DNA from: Diplonema papillatum
Taxonomy: Eukaryota > Euglenozoa > Diplonemea > Diplonemida > Diplonemidae
Length of the DNA: 64,000 bases
Direction: 5' to 3'
NCBI GenBank assembly: GCA_030068145.1
Contig: JAPJBO010000531.1
Coordinates: 62,001 to 126,000, forward strand
Made by a program: the position numbers and the translations under genes. Positions 23,736 through 33,869 of this stretch are shown here, in pieces. The stretch's first letter is position 1. Each line of letters starts with the position of its first letter. Under the pieces are notes generated by a model that made no database searches, was not told the origin of the DNA, and worked only from the letters and a program-made list of their open reading frames with translations.

Positions 23736-24442
23736 AGAGGCCAGGGAAATTCACGAGCACTTTTTCCAGATATCGACTATTTTTGTGTGGCCATTTTTCG
23801 CAAAAGTCCAACAATAAGATTGTTTGCCGCAGGAGACCAGTCTCGAGAAAATTTTCTCTACTTTTTTTTTGCCGGTTGAGTCGGTTTCCCGCTTGTATTT
23901 ACCCTTTCCATCTTCAGGCGAGGAAAACACCATGCCTGATGATGTGCAACAACTCGTTTTTTTGTGCCTTTCACCGGATTGCGCGGTTAAACCCCTCGGA
24001 TTGAAAACCTTCACAAATATAGCCTCGCTGATACGAAGCTGTTTATTTGTAACCAAGGTGAATCCCGGTGGTATCAGCCGATCAGCCGATCAGCCAGAGG
24101 GATGGCGCTTGTGTTTGTTGAATGTAGAGGAGACCAGGCCCGAAGACACGTTCTGTACACCAGCGGAACTGAGCGTCTGCAGCAGGACAGCGGTGTGAGC
24201 CTGGTTTGTGAGACGCAGTAGTATGAGAAAGGGGGAGGGAGGGGAGCATTCAACCTTCATAATTGTAAACAGTGGTGGTCTGGGTCCGAATGGGGTCGGC
24301 AAATAACCGAAACAGGGGTCAAAACCGGGGACGCGGACCGCAGGATACGCGCAATGCAGGGACCGCGGCAACGCGTGCGGCACGTGTGCAATTACGTGGA
24401 CTTTTGAGAACGCACGCAGGTCGAACGACGCTTTTGGCGTGC

Positions 24443-27400
24443 CTATGTAACACTGTGTGTGAGGCTGTGGGAACGACGAGTAGCCACCATAGAGACGCTT
24501 CTAGTGTTTCGAGACTGCGGCAGATGCCGAGGCGAAGAGTGCAAAGGCAAAGAGAGAAGACCGCTCGAACTTATGGAGCTAAATACCCTGCTGTTTAACG
24601 AACCAGGGGTGGTGGGCGAGATGAGCGGCGATACCACGGGGGCCCCCAGTCGGGTACAGTCGAAGTCGCTTTGCACAGGGAAGAGCGGCGATAACATGGA
24701 GGCCCCGAGTCGGCTGGATTCGGAGTCGCGCTGCATCGGGAAGAGTGGCGATACGAGCGAGGTACCCAGCCGGGAGGATTCCATGTAGTCGGTCACACCT
24801 TCCGAAGAAACCGAGCGAAACGAGCGCAATTCACACACGGGCAGCATTTGGTCGGCGGCTCGTTCATCACTCTTCCTCCATGCAAGCAGCCGCAGCTTGG
24901 CCCTCCGATCGGTCCTCCACACCACACCTTCGGAAACAACATCAAGCACGAATTTCAGCAGAGCCAGCACCAACGTGGCATAGACCAAAACCCCCGCCCA
25001 CTCCAAGAGCGAATCATGGTCTCCGGGCGAGTAAAAACTCAGGGAGACAGCTATAAGGGCACTGCTTTGCAGAGCCAGCTGTCCGGCCATGATAATATTG
25101 TCACGCGGTTTGGCGTACGGCTGCGTCTTGACCAGCAGTCCCATGAGGATGACAAAAATGGTGGAGGTGCACAATTTTACGTGACCGCAGGAGACTAGGT
25201 TGTCCACGGGTAGCGCTGTTGAGGCCGAGAGAGCAAAGGATGCCGCAAACTCGACAATGTACCACCACGATGTCGCAGGGCGGAACCCGATGACCAAGCA
25301 CGAAAACCGTCTGATCCACGTGTGCTGTCTGGAAGCACTGACCCACTCACCAGGGCCGAGCAACCAGTGGAGCCATGAATTTGGCATCGTATCGGGGTCC
25401 GTCAAATACCTCGCTTTCGGCTCGCCGAGTTGTTCAGTTGACCGCGTCCCGTTCATTGCGATGGTGAACACTGCAACTGGAATGACAACGTGAACTGCAA
25501 TCGTCGCGAGCCCCACCATTGTTCTACCGTACCCTTTAGCGTCGAACACGAGCAGAAACCCTGCATACGAGGTACCCTGGTAAAGCCACAGCACGAGATG
25601 AAGAGGCGCCGACGGGAAGCACAGTAGTGCTCGCATATCACGAGTAGGCGCCTTCACGACTGCACGCGAAAGCGCTGTTGCCACTTGTACGCATACGAAG
25701 TGTACTAGAAGCGAACCCAACACGATGGAAAGGTTTCCCAACACCGCACCGAGGGCATTCGAACCGTCGATCGAGAACTGCAGTGGATGCAAGGAAACCC
25801 TGAGGGTTCCTTCTGTTCCCCTGCTGCAATCTTGCGAAGCGATGATAAGCTTTGACAGGGTGGCCGCACTGCCAGTAGCTCCTGCCGAAGCCAACAAGCT
25901 CAAAGAGGCTGCATCAGCCGTTTTCGAGACGGAGATGCTGACTACTTCGACTTCATTCATGATCCTCAGTGGTACATTCGTGGGCGGGACTAGTGTCAAT
26001 GGTGCACTCGTTAGTGGGGAATTTGTCGGTGGTGCATCCGTTGTTGGAGCTAATGACGGTGGTGCTTTCGTTGGTGGAGATAGTGTCAGTGGTGCATCAG
26101 TTGGTGGAGCTTGTGTCAGTGGAGCATTCGTTGTTGGAGCTAGTGTCAGGGGTGAATTCGTTAGTGGTGCATCAGTTGGTGGAGCTTGTGTCAGTGGAGA
26201 ATTCGTTGGTGGAGATGGTGTCAGTGGTGCATCAGTTTGTGGAGCTAGTGTCAGGGGCGCAATCGTTGTTGGAGAATCTGTCAGTGGCGCATTCGTTGGA
26301 GCTAGTGTCAGTGGTGGATTCGTTGCTGGAGATGGTGTCAGTGGAGAATTCGTTGGTGGAGATAGTGTCAATGGTGCATCAGTTGGTGGAGCTTGTGTCA
26401 GTGGAGAATTCGTTGCTGGAGATAGTGTCAGTGGAGAATTCGTTGGTGGAGATAGTGTCAGTGGTGCATCAGTTGGTGGAGCTTGTGTCAGTGGAGAATT
26501 CGTTGGTGGAGATGGTGTCAGTGGTGCATCAGTTTGTGGAGCTAGTGTCAGGGGCGCAATCGTTGTTGGAGAATCTGTCAGTGGCGCATTCGTTGGAGCT
26601 AGTGTCAGTGGTGGATTCGTTGCTGGAGATGGTGTCAGTGGAGAATTCGTTGGTGGAGATAGTGTCAATGGTACATCAGTTGGTGGAGCTTGTGTCAGTG
26701 GAGAATTCGTTGCTGGAGATAGTGTCAGTGGAGAATTCGTTGGTGGAGATAGTGTCAGTGGTGCATCAGTTGGTGGAGCTTGTGTCAGTGGAGAATTCGT
26801 TGGTGGAGATGGTGTCAGTGGTGCATCAGTTTGTGGAGCTAGTGTCAGGGGCGCAATCGTTGGTGGAGAATCTGTCAGTGGCGCATTCGTTGGAGCTAGC
26901 GTCAGTGGTGGATTCGTTGCTGGAGGTGGTGTCAGAGGTGCATCAGTAGTTGGAGCCAGTGTCAGGGGTGCATTTGTTGGTGACAGCGTGGTTGCAGGCA
27001 GGGCGGTCGTGCAATCGTACTTCACTTGCAAGACGCCCGCAACGCATGTCCTTACGCGCCACTCTTGTAAATACGTCCCATCGGGGCAAAGCACGGGGTC
27101 AAAGTCCTGCAAGTACTCTGTTGTAGCGTCCGGGGGCATGCTGACGCAGGGAGTCTCAAGCGTAGTTACAGTCGGGGTCGCAGGAACCCCGGGAAAAAGC
27201 ACTTCGCAGCAGTCAGTACTGAACCTCGTTCTGTTATCAATTCCGCCGTCACAGTGACTGAAGCGGGTGTCCTGAAGTTGATGACCAGGTTGACAAGACT
27301 GCCCCGCAATCAGTCCCGCCAGTTCGTGTACAGTAGAAGCAGGCCGGCAAGCGCTCGAACTGCCGGCGCAGGAGCCGATCATGGCTACAGAATCGCAGTA

Positions 27401-27631
27401 CGTCTGCATCTGATACTCCCCTGCCGAACAATTCCCCTTGATCAACTGGAAGCCAGCCACGGCACCGCCACTCGGGCAATTGATATCCAGTTCCGAAAAA
27501 CAAGGCGCCTCTGCTTCAACCTGCTTACATCCCGCTAGCGATATCTCTGTGACGTAACCCGCAGCTTCAGGTACGCCGAGGCTGAGGTAGAAACACCACA
27601 GCCAGACCCGCCCGGCCTTCGAGCCTGCCAT
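24443..27631 (-). CDS. PTNAPLTQ-stalk seven-membrane-segment protein, paralogue B (intact)
   Basis: This intact protein has 1062 residues. Residues 1-25 (MAGSKAGRVWLWCFYLSLGV...) are a signal peptide. Residues about 26-215 are a Cys-rich head, with paired cysteines in INCPSGGAVAGF, YLQDFDPVLCPDGTY and VKYDC. Residues about 216-557 are a Pro/Thr stalk of 10-residue units such as PPTNSPLTLS, probably heavily O-glycosylated. Residues about 630-900 hold roughly seven hydrophobic helices including VLWLYQGTSYAGFLLVF. Residues 900-1062 are a Ser-rich tail with three copies of a 20-residue motif, SRLGTSLVSPLFPMQ-like. The layout implies a surface protein with a mucin-like stalk held by a multi-span membrane domain; a receptor or adhesion role is only inference. 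The start is chosen because the same MAGSKAGRVWLW start is conserved in paralogue C. Confidence 0.88.
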   Translation of the reverse strand: MAGSKAGRVWLWCFYLSLGVPEAAGYVTEISLAGCKQVEAEAPCFSELDINCPSGGAVAGFQLIKGNCSAGEYQMQTYCDSVAMIGSCAGSSSACRPASTVHELAGLIAGQSCQPGHQLQDTRFSHCDGGIDNRTRFSTDCCEVLFPGVPATPTVTTLETPCVSMPPDATTEYLQDFDPVLCPDGTYLQEWRVRTCVAGVLQVKYDCTTALPATTLSPTNAPLTLAPTTDAPLTPPPATNPPLTLAPTNAPLTDSPPTIAPLTLAPQTDAPLTPSPPTNSPLTQAPPTDAPLTLSPPTNSPLTLSPATNSPLTQAPPTDVPLTLSPPTNSPLTPSPATNPPLTLAPTNAPLTDSPTTIAPLTLAPQTDAPLTPSPPTNSPLTQAPPTDAPLTLSPPTNSPLTLSPATNSPLTQAPPTDAPLTLSPPTNSPLTPSPATNPPLTLAPTNAPLTDSPTTIAPLTLAPQTDAPLTPSPPTNSPLTQAPPTDAPLTNSPLTLAPTTNAPLTQAPPTDAPLTLSPPTKAPPSLAPTTDAPPTNSPLTSAPLTLVPPTNVPLRIMNEVEVVSISVSKTADAASLSLLASAGATGSAATLSKLIIASQDCSRGTEGTLRVSLHPLQFSIDGSNALGAVLGNLSIVLGSLLVHFVCVQVATALSRAVVKAPTRDMRALLCFPSAPLHLVLWLYQGTSYAGFLLVFDAKGYGRTMVGLATIAVHVVIPVAVFTIAMNGTRSTEQLGEPKARYLTDPDTMPNSWLHWLLGPGEWVSASRQHTWIRRFSCLVIGFRPATSWWYIVEFAASFALSASTALPVDNLVSCGHVKLCTSTIFVILMGLLVKTQPYAKPRDNIIMAGQLALQSSALIAVSLSFYSPGDHDSLLEWAGVLVYATLVLALLKFVLDVVSEGVVWRTDRRAKLRLLAWRKSDERAADQMLPVCELRSFRSVSSEGVTDYMESSRLGTSLVSPLFPMQRDSESSRLGASMLSPLFPVQSDFDCTRLGAPVVSPLISPTTPGSLNSRVFSSISSSGLLSLPLHSSPRHLPQSRNTRSVSMVATRRSHSLTHSVT
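26136..26930. repeat. 297-bp higher-order repeat inside paralogue B stalk
   Basis: The landmark CATCAGTTTGTGGAGC occurs at 26230, 26527 and 26824, exactly 297 bp apart. The period is 99 codons, ten stalk units minus one residue. The copies are nearly identical, differing in single bases such as GGTGCATCAG against GGTACATCAG. Confidence 0.9.
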
Positions 27632-27880
27632 TTTTCGATGCGAGTGCAGGGGCTACAGACTTGCCAGGCTCCTTTAGCCCGGCGAAGAGCGCCACATGAA
27701 TGCACCGGGGGAGAGTGGGTTGGAGAAGGAACGGTTCTGCGATGGTTTTGAATATACGTGCCATTGGGTAAAGAACGCTTTCCCCGAAGGAGAGGCGAAG
27801 AAAATCGCTCGTGGGAAACTGGTACGGTTCAACAGCAGACGGCAAAAGCGGAGCGGAGTCTCTCCAGCCTGACTGTCTTC
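27632..27880 (-). promoter_or_regulatory. upstream region of paralogue B conserved with paralogue C
   Basis: From the ATG outward, this stretch and 39442-39640 share the order GCGAGTGCAGGG, TACAGACTT, GCCACATGA-TGCACC, TTGGAGAA, TTCTGCGATGG or TCCTGCGATGG, GCCATTGG-TAAAGAAC and CTTTCCCCG. Retention over about 180 bp outside the coding region indicates that promoter and 5' UTR were part of the duplication. No TATA box is obvious. Confidence 0.5.
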
Positions 27881-29600
27881 TCCTCACCTGAGGAGGCTTG
27901 TCCTTTCCCCTAAATCTGTGCTAGGTGCGTCAACTATCGTGTCTCTTGCGCCAACCAAAGAGGATCATTGACTGCTTGCAATTTACGCGAAGAAAGATAC
28001 AGGAATGATCACCAGCTTATCAGAAGGACCTCTGAACTTCTGAAGGTGTGCTTCAAACAAATTCAAACTGGGATGCGGGTGCAAATATGTTTCGAGAAAA
28101 ACCATTCAATGTTTTCCAAGGGTTCGGGCCAAGATTCGGACCCCAGTTCCCCTTGAAGTTCTGGGTCCAAGGTCTGTTCCAGTTTGGTTCAACACAGGTT
28201 CCCTGCCACCAAAGATTGTTGCTGCGCAAGTGCTGAGCCTTTCTTTGGTCTGCCCGAACTTAGTCCACCGATTATAGACATCAGAAATTTGAACGCACAG
28301 CCCTTGAAAGGTTTGCATCCTCCTGGCTCGTTTTCACTGCGCTTGTCCACAACCGATGTCGTGAGGCAAGGACTTTTCGGCTAGTTGCGAGGAATCACCT
28401 GCAAGAGTTAGTCAGAATATGACGATGAGGGCGCTAACAAAGTAGGGCTCGTATCAGATCTAAAACCTTACACGGATGAATCAAGCTGACTTGATTTGTG
28501 ATGCCTAAATTCATTGCAGCTGTCGAGAGTGAGGCTCAGAATAACCACTCGTACCCGACCAATAGCCGGGAGTTGCGATACCTTTTCTTGAGGGCGGTAC
28601 TTAACATTCTTTCCCGCAAGGATGCTAAAACGCCTGAGCTCGGCGCGTCCAAATGCATGCTGGTCGTGGGACAAAAACACCGTGGTGCGAGTGATATGCT
28701 GGTGCACGTACGTGTAGCATCAGCCGTAGATGCCGCGAGGTCTGAGTCCGGCAATCTTGTGCTTTCCGAAGCGCGCTAGTGGCTTCGACGTCGAGCCATG
28801 CCGGGTGTGCCGGCGAGATTCTTTTTGGCGACCCCAGGATGTGAAATAAAATGCACTAAGAGATGTTGGTGAAGAATGGGAGCCAGAAAAGCGGGATGCG
28901 GCTGGTACGAAGTCTAGCGGCGGCCTCGAGGGGAGATTCAAAAGAAATGGGGGTTGAGGTTTATTGCAGGGATTGGTGCTTTGTAGCACCTGACACAACC
29001 GTGTTGCAAATTGCCTGGGCGTGCAGCATGTTCGAGGAGCAAACCTCTCTCAAGGCATGGTCCAGCTTCCAGCAAGATGCAAAGTGCAGAGCATGTATCG
29101 CTCTCTACCTTCTGGGAGCATGTGTTGCGAATCGCGACACATGCACCAAACCCAGATTGGAGCACTTCAAATCATTCAATTCCTTTGAATTTCCCTTCCT
29201 GTATTCTTGCGAACTTGCCCTGAGTAAGTTTCTGAGGAACCTTGCAACTCAACTTCTCTTTTTGTGTCCGACTACTCTTTTTTCACGCGCGCGCGACGGA
29301 CTGGCGCAGGTGAGCAGCGACACCTTCTCTTCTTGCGAGCACGGGTGTATCAGGAAAAGCCTGCTACACGGAAGCCAAGCTTCGCGTGTTCGGCGGTAAC
29401 GCAAAGCTACGGGTCAAAGTGGCTACCGATTTCCCATACCAAGGCATCAAGGCGTGGCGCACCTTGGGGCTCGGGTTGCGCTGCGGAACACAAAGCTCGT
29501 GGAGACGGTCAGCCAGGGCAGAGCGGACGGGGTTGCGGCACTCTGCTGCCTTCGCCTCAAGCTTTGCAAGCTGTAGCTGACCGTCACGTTCCTGGACCCG
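27881..29600. other. spacer with unsupported open frames
   Basis: No domain is recognised. The longest frames, 28498-28779 (93 codons) and 28863-29399 (178 codons) on plus, have neither recognisable motifs nor a paralogue in the window. I treat them as chance or as very weak hypothetical genes. Confidence 0.35.
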
Positions 29601-29629
29601 GAGCGGCTTTTTCTTTCCTTTTATGTATA

Positions 29630-29836
29630 AGCACCCGCTTTGTAGGAAATGCTTGAGGAGACCAGTTGCGATAGATCAAAGGAGGTAAATGTGCTGTAGC
29701 CCACACGAAACACAGGTAAATCCGGGTTTAGTGGCGGGCGTAAGCGTTCAACAAAAAGACCCACTTTGTAGTTGTATTGTTTTCTCCCCCTCTAGCCTCC
29801 TTCGAAATGAGCACAAGGCAGTCCCTCGAGTATTTT
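29630..29836 (-). repeat. 200-bp dispersed repeat, copy 1
   Basis: About 90 percent identical to 51336-51551 in the same orientation (shared landmarks GTAGCCCACACGAAACACAG, TAGTGGCGGGCGTAAGCG, CTCCTTCGAAATGAGCACAA). Its middle, read on the minus strand as GAACGCTTACGCCCGCCACT, is the core of shorter old copies at about 2632, 6041 and 13350. Confidence 0.85.
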
Positions 29837-29964
29837 CCTTCTTCTTTTCACGGTTTTGAGGGGTCGTGTAACGAGGAACAGAATAATGAAGCTCGGGCTG
29901 AAGCCCGTATGCGAGGACGAGCCGGAGTTAAAGTTCGGGGCGCGCGTACTAAAAAAGGCGCCTG

Positions 29965-30143
29965 GTCAAGTTGCGAAGTCCGGCGCACGTACTATAAAAG
30001 ACCCCGGGGCTATTTTTCACGGTTCTCTTCATCGGAGCTGATGGCGAGCAAAAAATCGCCGGAAAAGGTCTGCTGTGCGGAAAATGTCACCAGCCAGGAT
30101 CGATTCCTGTCCTTCCCACTGCAAACCTGGTGGTTTCCCCGCC
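29965..30143 (+). repeat. TATA-plus-first-exon module, right inverted copy
   Basis: Partner of 23548-23735. TATAAAAG at 29993-30000, ATG at 30041-30043, frame MASKKSPEKVCCAENV...TWWFPR. Together the two copies enclose paralogue B and its spacers (a 6.6-kb unit). The right copy lacks three codons present in the left one. Sequence beyond 30143 is unrelated to the left copy. Confidence 0.6.
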
Positions 30144-30557
30144 CGGTGTCCCGCAGTTTAAGCATAAACATGGGCAGGCTCGATAGAGCTAAATTTTGAG
30201 AAATGTTGGATGCTGATTCCTCGGAAAATGGAATCTCAAGCGAACTTTAACTCTTATAAATAGTCCGCCAATCGTAATAGCATCCTTTTCTAAACCTTTG
30301 GGTCCAATTATTGGGTCCAAATTGGGTGTTGGACACATTTCCCGGCCTGAAGCGGCCTTTTTCAAGGAGTTGTATGTTTGGTTCCTCTATCGGACTTAGC
30401 TAGTCAGCGAAGAACTGTTTGCGACGGAGGGGGGAGAAAGCGTGCAGGGAGGAAGAGGCAGCATGTCTTTGCTTTGTTTATTTGAAAGGTAGCACCAAAC
30501 GCTTGGAATGGTATGGCTCAACGGTGTGTCCTGTCTGTACGCGTTTCGGTCTTTACT

Positions 30558-30735
30558 GGGGGGGGGGGGGATCAGCGCTCTTGTTACACCACGTACTTGT
30601 CATACGTATGACAAGTACATATGACAAGTACATGTACTTGTCATATTATGACAAGTACTATGACAAGCATGTACTTGTCATCTGACAAGTACATACTTGT
30701 CATATGACAAGTACTTACTCGTCATATGACAAGTT
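30558..30735. repeat. G13 run followed by palindromic ACTTGTCATATGACAAGT satellite
   Basis: A 13-base G run (30558-30570) precedes about 140 bp of the palindrome ACTTGTCATATGACAAGT and variants (ACTTGTCATACGTATGACAA). It extrudes easily as cruciforms. The same palindrome forms a second cluster at 56157-56252 inside the CFAP57 gene. Confidence 0.9.
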
Positions 30736-31952
30736 TTGGAGCAATTTACCTTATAGCCAGCAGGTACAATTGAAATTCCCTAACAGCCAGCAAAAACAAA
30801 TTTAATTCCCTTCGAGCCAGCAAAACAAATTCTATTCCCTTCGAGCCAGCAGAAACAAATCTTTTTCCCTTCGAGCCAGCAAAACAAATTTAATTCCCTT
30901 CGAGCCAGCAAAAACAAATTTATTTCCCTTCGAGCCAGCAAAACAAATTTAATTCCCTTCGAGCCATCAGAACAAATTTAATTCCCTTACAGCCAGCAAA
31001 AACAAATTTAATTCCCTTCGAGCCAGGAAAAACAAATTTAATTCCCTTCGAGCCAGGAAAAACAAATTTAATTCCCTTCGAGCCAGCAAAACCAAATTTA
31101 ATTCCCTTCGAGCCAGCAAAAACAAATTTAATTCCCTTATAGCCAGCAACAGCACTTTTTTTTGGAATTTTCACATTTTCCGGATGTAGGCCTATTTTGG
31201 CCATTTTTTGCCATTTTGGCCGATTTGCCCATAGTTTGGCCTATTTTGGCCTCTGTTGCCGGGTTTAGACTTTGGCCATTGCCTCCAGATTTTGCTCATA
31301 ATTTGCAAAGTGCATTTCCCTGACAACATTGAAGAAAACAATTTCCGACATTGCCGTTGACAGGCACTGGTCCCCTACAGCACTGATCACTCCCCAGGAG
31401 CAATCAGTATTCTTACTTCATCAATTCCAGCACCATAATCAAACTCACTGTACATCAATTCCAGCACCATAATCAAACTCACTGTATAATCAAGGCGCTT
31501 CCTTTTGATTCAGAAAGGATTCATGTCCGCGCGAACCCCCTACGGCACTGTAAAATGTAGGGGGGCCCTACTCCTATTGCATGTTCGCGTGTTTCACAAT
31601 AACCCGGTCGGTTCCTCCATATGTACAGGCTTGCTTTTGCACGCATGTGTATCCTTTTTCAGGGTGTGCTTATCCCTTCCATCCCTTTGCTTAGTTCGTG
31701 AGCCATGATTGTTTCGTCAAAGGCATGCATCCTGGCAGGTATCCCCTTTTTTTTTTGGGAGGACAAAGCGGGAAGGGGGGGTTAATATTGCATCATCCTG
31801 CGTAAAGTCATCTGCTCTACGATCAACAGAATTCGCTCTCTAAGTACGGAGTCAAGTCTCGTCTGTATACGCGATGCGGTTTACCGAAGCCATCGAGCGC
31901 CACGGCCAGGGATGGATACGTTTACTCGCTGATCGATGCTACGGCAGTACAG

Positions 31953-32085
31953 CAAACCCACTATGCAGCCTGAGTTCAGCCCCGCGCACCTAGCGCTCAC
32001 AAGGCAACCCATGATCACTTCGGTGTGAGGGATCAGTCCTGACCGAGCCTAATGCCTGCCGGGCGCCTGCTCCGTTGCGGTGTTT
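31953..32085. repeat. 130-bp direct repeat with strong stem potential, copy 1
   Basis: About 95 percent identical to 32224-32358, offset 273 bp. It contains self-pairing parts such as GATCACTTCGGTGTGAGGGATC and GCCGGGCGCC. This conservation inside an otherwise AT-rich decayed element suggests recent duplication or a structured RNA. It matches no RNA family that I recognise. Confidence 0.7.
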
Positions 32086-32223
32086 GCTTTCTGACCAATG
32101 CGTTCCACGTCTGAAGGGTCCTTGCGTTAAGTTCGCGCCTTCTGTGGGTATACAGACTTGATCACGACTTTTGGAAACGAAGCTTACTCTTGAGATCTGG
32201 TGTGGAGGGCCATCGTTACCTGA

Positions 32224-32358
32224 CAAAACCCACTCATGCAGCCTGAGTTCAGCCCCGCGCATCTAGCGCTCACAAGGCAACCCGTGATCACTTCGGTGTG
32301 AGGGATCAGTCCTGACCGAGCCTAATGCCTGCCGGGCGCCTGCTCCGTTGCGGTGTTT
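32224..32358. repeat. 130-bp direct repeat, copy 2
   Basis: Second copy of 31953-32085. Differences are few (CATCTAGCG against CACCTAGCG; CCCGTGATC against CCCATGATC) and do not disturb the predicted stems. Confidence 0.7.
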
Positions 32359-32870
32359 TGAAAACTAGGTAACTTTGTGCTCAGCGGTCCTACGAATCAT
32401 GTTCCACGTCCTGTGATTCGTACTTTCAAACTTAATGCCATGAATCATGTTCTACCTCCTGTGATTCGTGTGACTTTTAACAATCTTGTCATTTCGCCCC
32501 CACTCCTTCCTAGAGCAGGACAGGTCCTGCTCTGTGGGCAACCAATGTTTTCTCACCGGTTGGTGGACTGTTCTGGTCAAGTGCTATAAGGGAATTAAAT
32601 TTGTTTTGCTGCTGGCTATAAGGGAATTAAATTTGTTTTGCTGGCTTTAAGGGAATGCAATTGTTTTTGCTGGCTGTTAGGGAATTAAATTTGTTTTTGC
32701 TGGCTGTTAGGGAATTAAATTTGTTGTGCTGGCTGTTAGGGAAATAAATTTGTTTTGCTGCTGGCTGTTAGGGAATTAAATTTGTTTTGATGGCTCGAGG
32801 GGAAATACCCTCAAGTTTTGTGAAGGAAGTACTCTACTCTCGCATACAATTGGCTGAGAAAAGTATGGTA

Positions 32871-33790
32871 TACAACCCAATACTCGCAAACGGTATTAAT
32901 TCGAGCGACAACTGACCTATCAAGCTCTGTGACAGAAGAAACAAAGACGGAAAGCTCTCCCAGTCCCTCCCAAAGGAGTTTGCGCGAGATGGCTATGTTC
33001 TGCGGTGCGAAATGGAAGAAAGAAATAGGACACAGACAGACCAACTGCCGTGTCCGGCCAACCAAACCCTGCTTGCAGACATCACCATTGCCAAGATAAG
33101 CAACAACCACACGCCCCTCACCATAAGCGCCAACCCGCACACCTGGACAAGACAAAAACGAGAACAAGAAGTCCGCGACATGGGAAGCGATGGGCATCCC
33201 ACACTTCCCGACAAACATTCGACGCGACATGCTATCCTTCGAACTCCAGACCAAACATGTTGATTTTCAACTGAAACCTCTCCGTCCGCCGCCTATTCCA
33301 CCAGTTCCAGAAGTTCTGACGAACGACGCAATACACTTGTGTAAGTGTATTGCTCGTGCTAACGACCAGGTCACCCAAAAGTTGGACTCGACTTCGCAAC
33401 GTGGGCTTTAGTGAGCACAGCGGCAAAAAGACAGGGTGGGGCCAGAAGTATTTTGGTAGCCCGCAAGACGAGGGGGCGATTCTGAAGGCGTGTGTTTGTA
33501 GGGAAACAGGGAAACACCGTGGCGTGTTTGCTGAAGCAGAGGACAATACCGAGGAAGCAGTCTTTTGTTGCATGTGCCGAAAGACTGGCTTTTCCAGCAT
33601 CAGGGGTTTGTATGCACAATATGACGCCTACCATCACGCGAGTCAAGCAGAACTGCCCGTTCTGCAATAAACATGTCGAGACACTTGACTGGGAGAGCTT
33701 TCCGTCTTTGTTTCTTCTGCCACAGAGCTTGATAGGTCAGTTGTCGCTTGAATCAATACTTTTTGCGAGATATTGGGTCATGTATCAGAA
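32871..33790. mobile_element. 920-bp element with 95-bp terminal inverted repeats
   Basis: The left end (32871-32964) and the right end (33686-33790) are reverse complements at about 90 percent: GACTGGGAGAGCTTTCCGTC, then TTTGTTTCTTCTG, CACAGAGCTTGATAGGTCAG and TTGTCGCT on the right match the left read backwards. Similarity stops sharply on both sides. The interior has overlapping plus frames (33190-33411, 33350-33670, 33492-33866) with a few CxxC motifs (CCMCRKTG, CPFCNKH), but no transposase is recognised. Confidence 0.65.
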
Positions 33791-33869
33791 ACAAACGCGG
33801 GTTGGCTTCAAAAAGGCTTCCAGTCGGGTCAAGCCAGGTGAGCTAGCTGCGTGGGAAAAGCTTTAAGCA

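Larger units (their letters stand above)
30748..32810. mobile_element. inverted-repeat element with AT-rich 30-bp satellite ends
   Basis: The left arm (30755-31150) has about 13 units of CGAGCCAGCAAAAACAAATT-TAATTCCCTT. The right arm (32587-32806) has about eight units of the reverse complement (GGGAATTAAATTTGTTTTGC-TGGCT). The 1.4-kb interior contains two short tandem doublets (31415-31490 around ATCAATTCCAGCACCATAAT; 32394-32480 around GAATCATGTTC) and the duplicated block described separately. No transposase frame. The arms encode artefactual repeats such as GSKGIKFVF. Non-autonomous element or expanded TIR. Confidence 0.65.
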
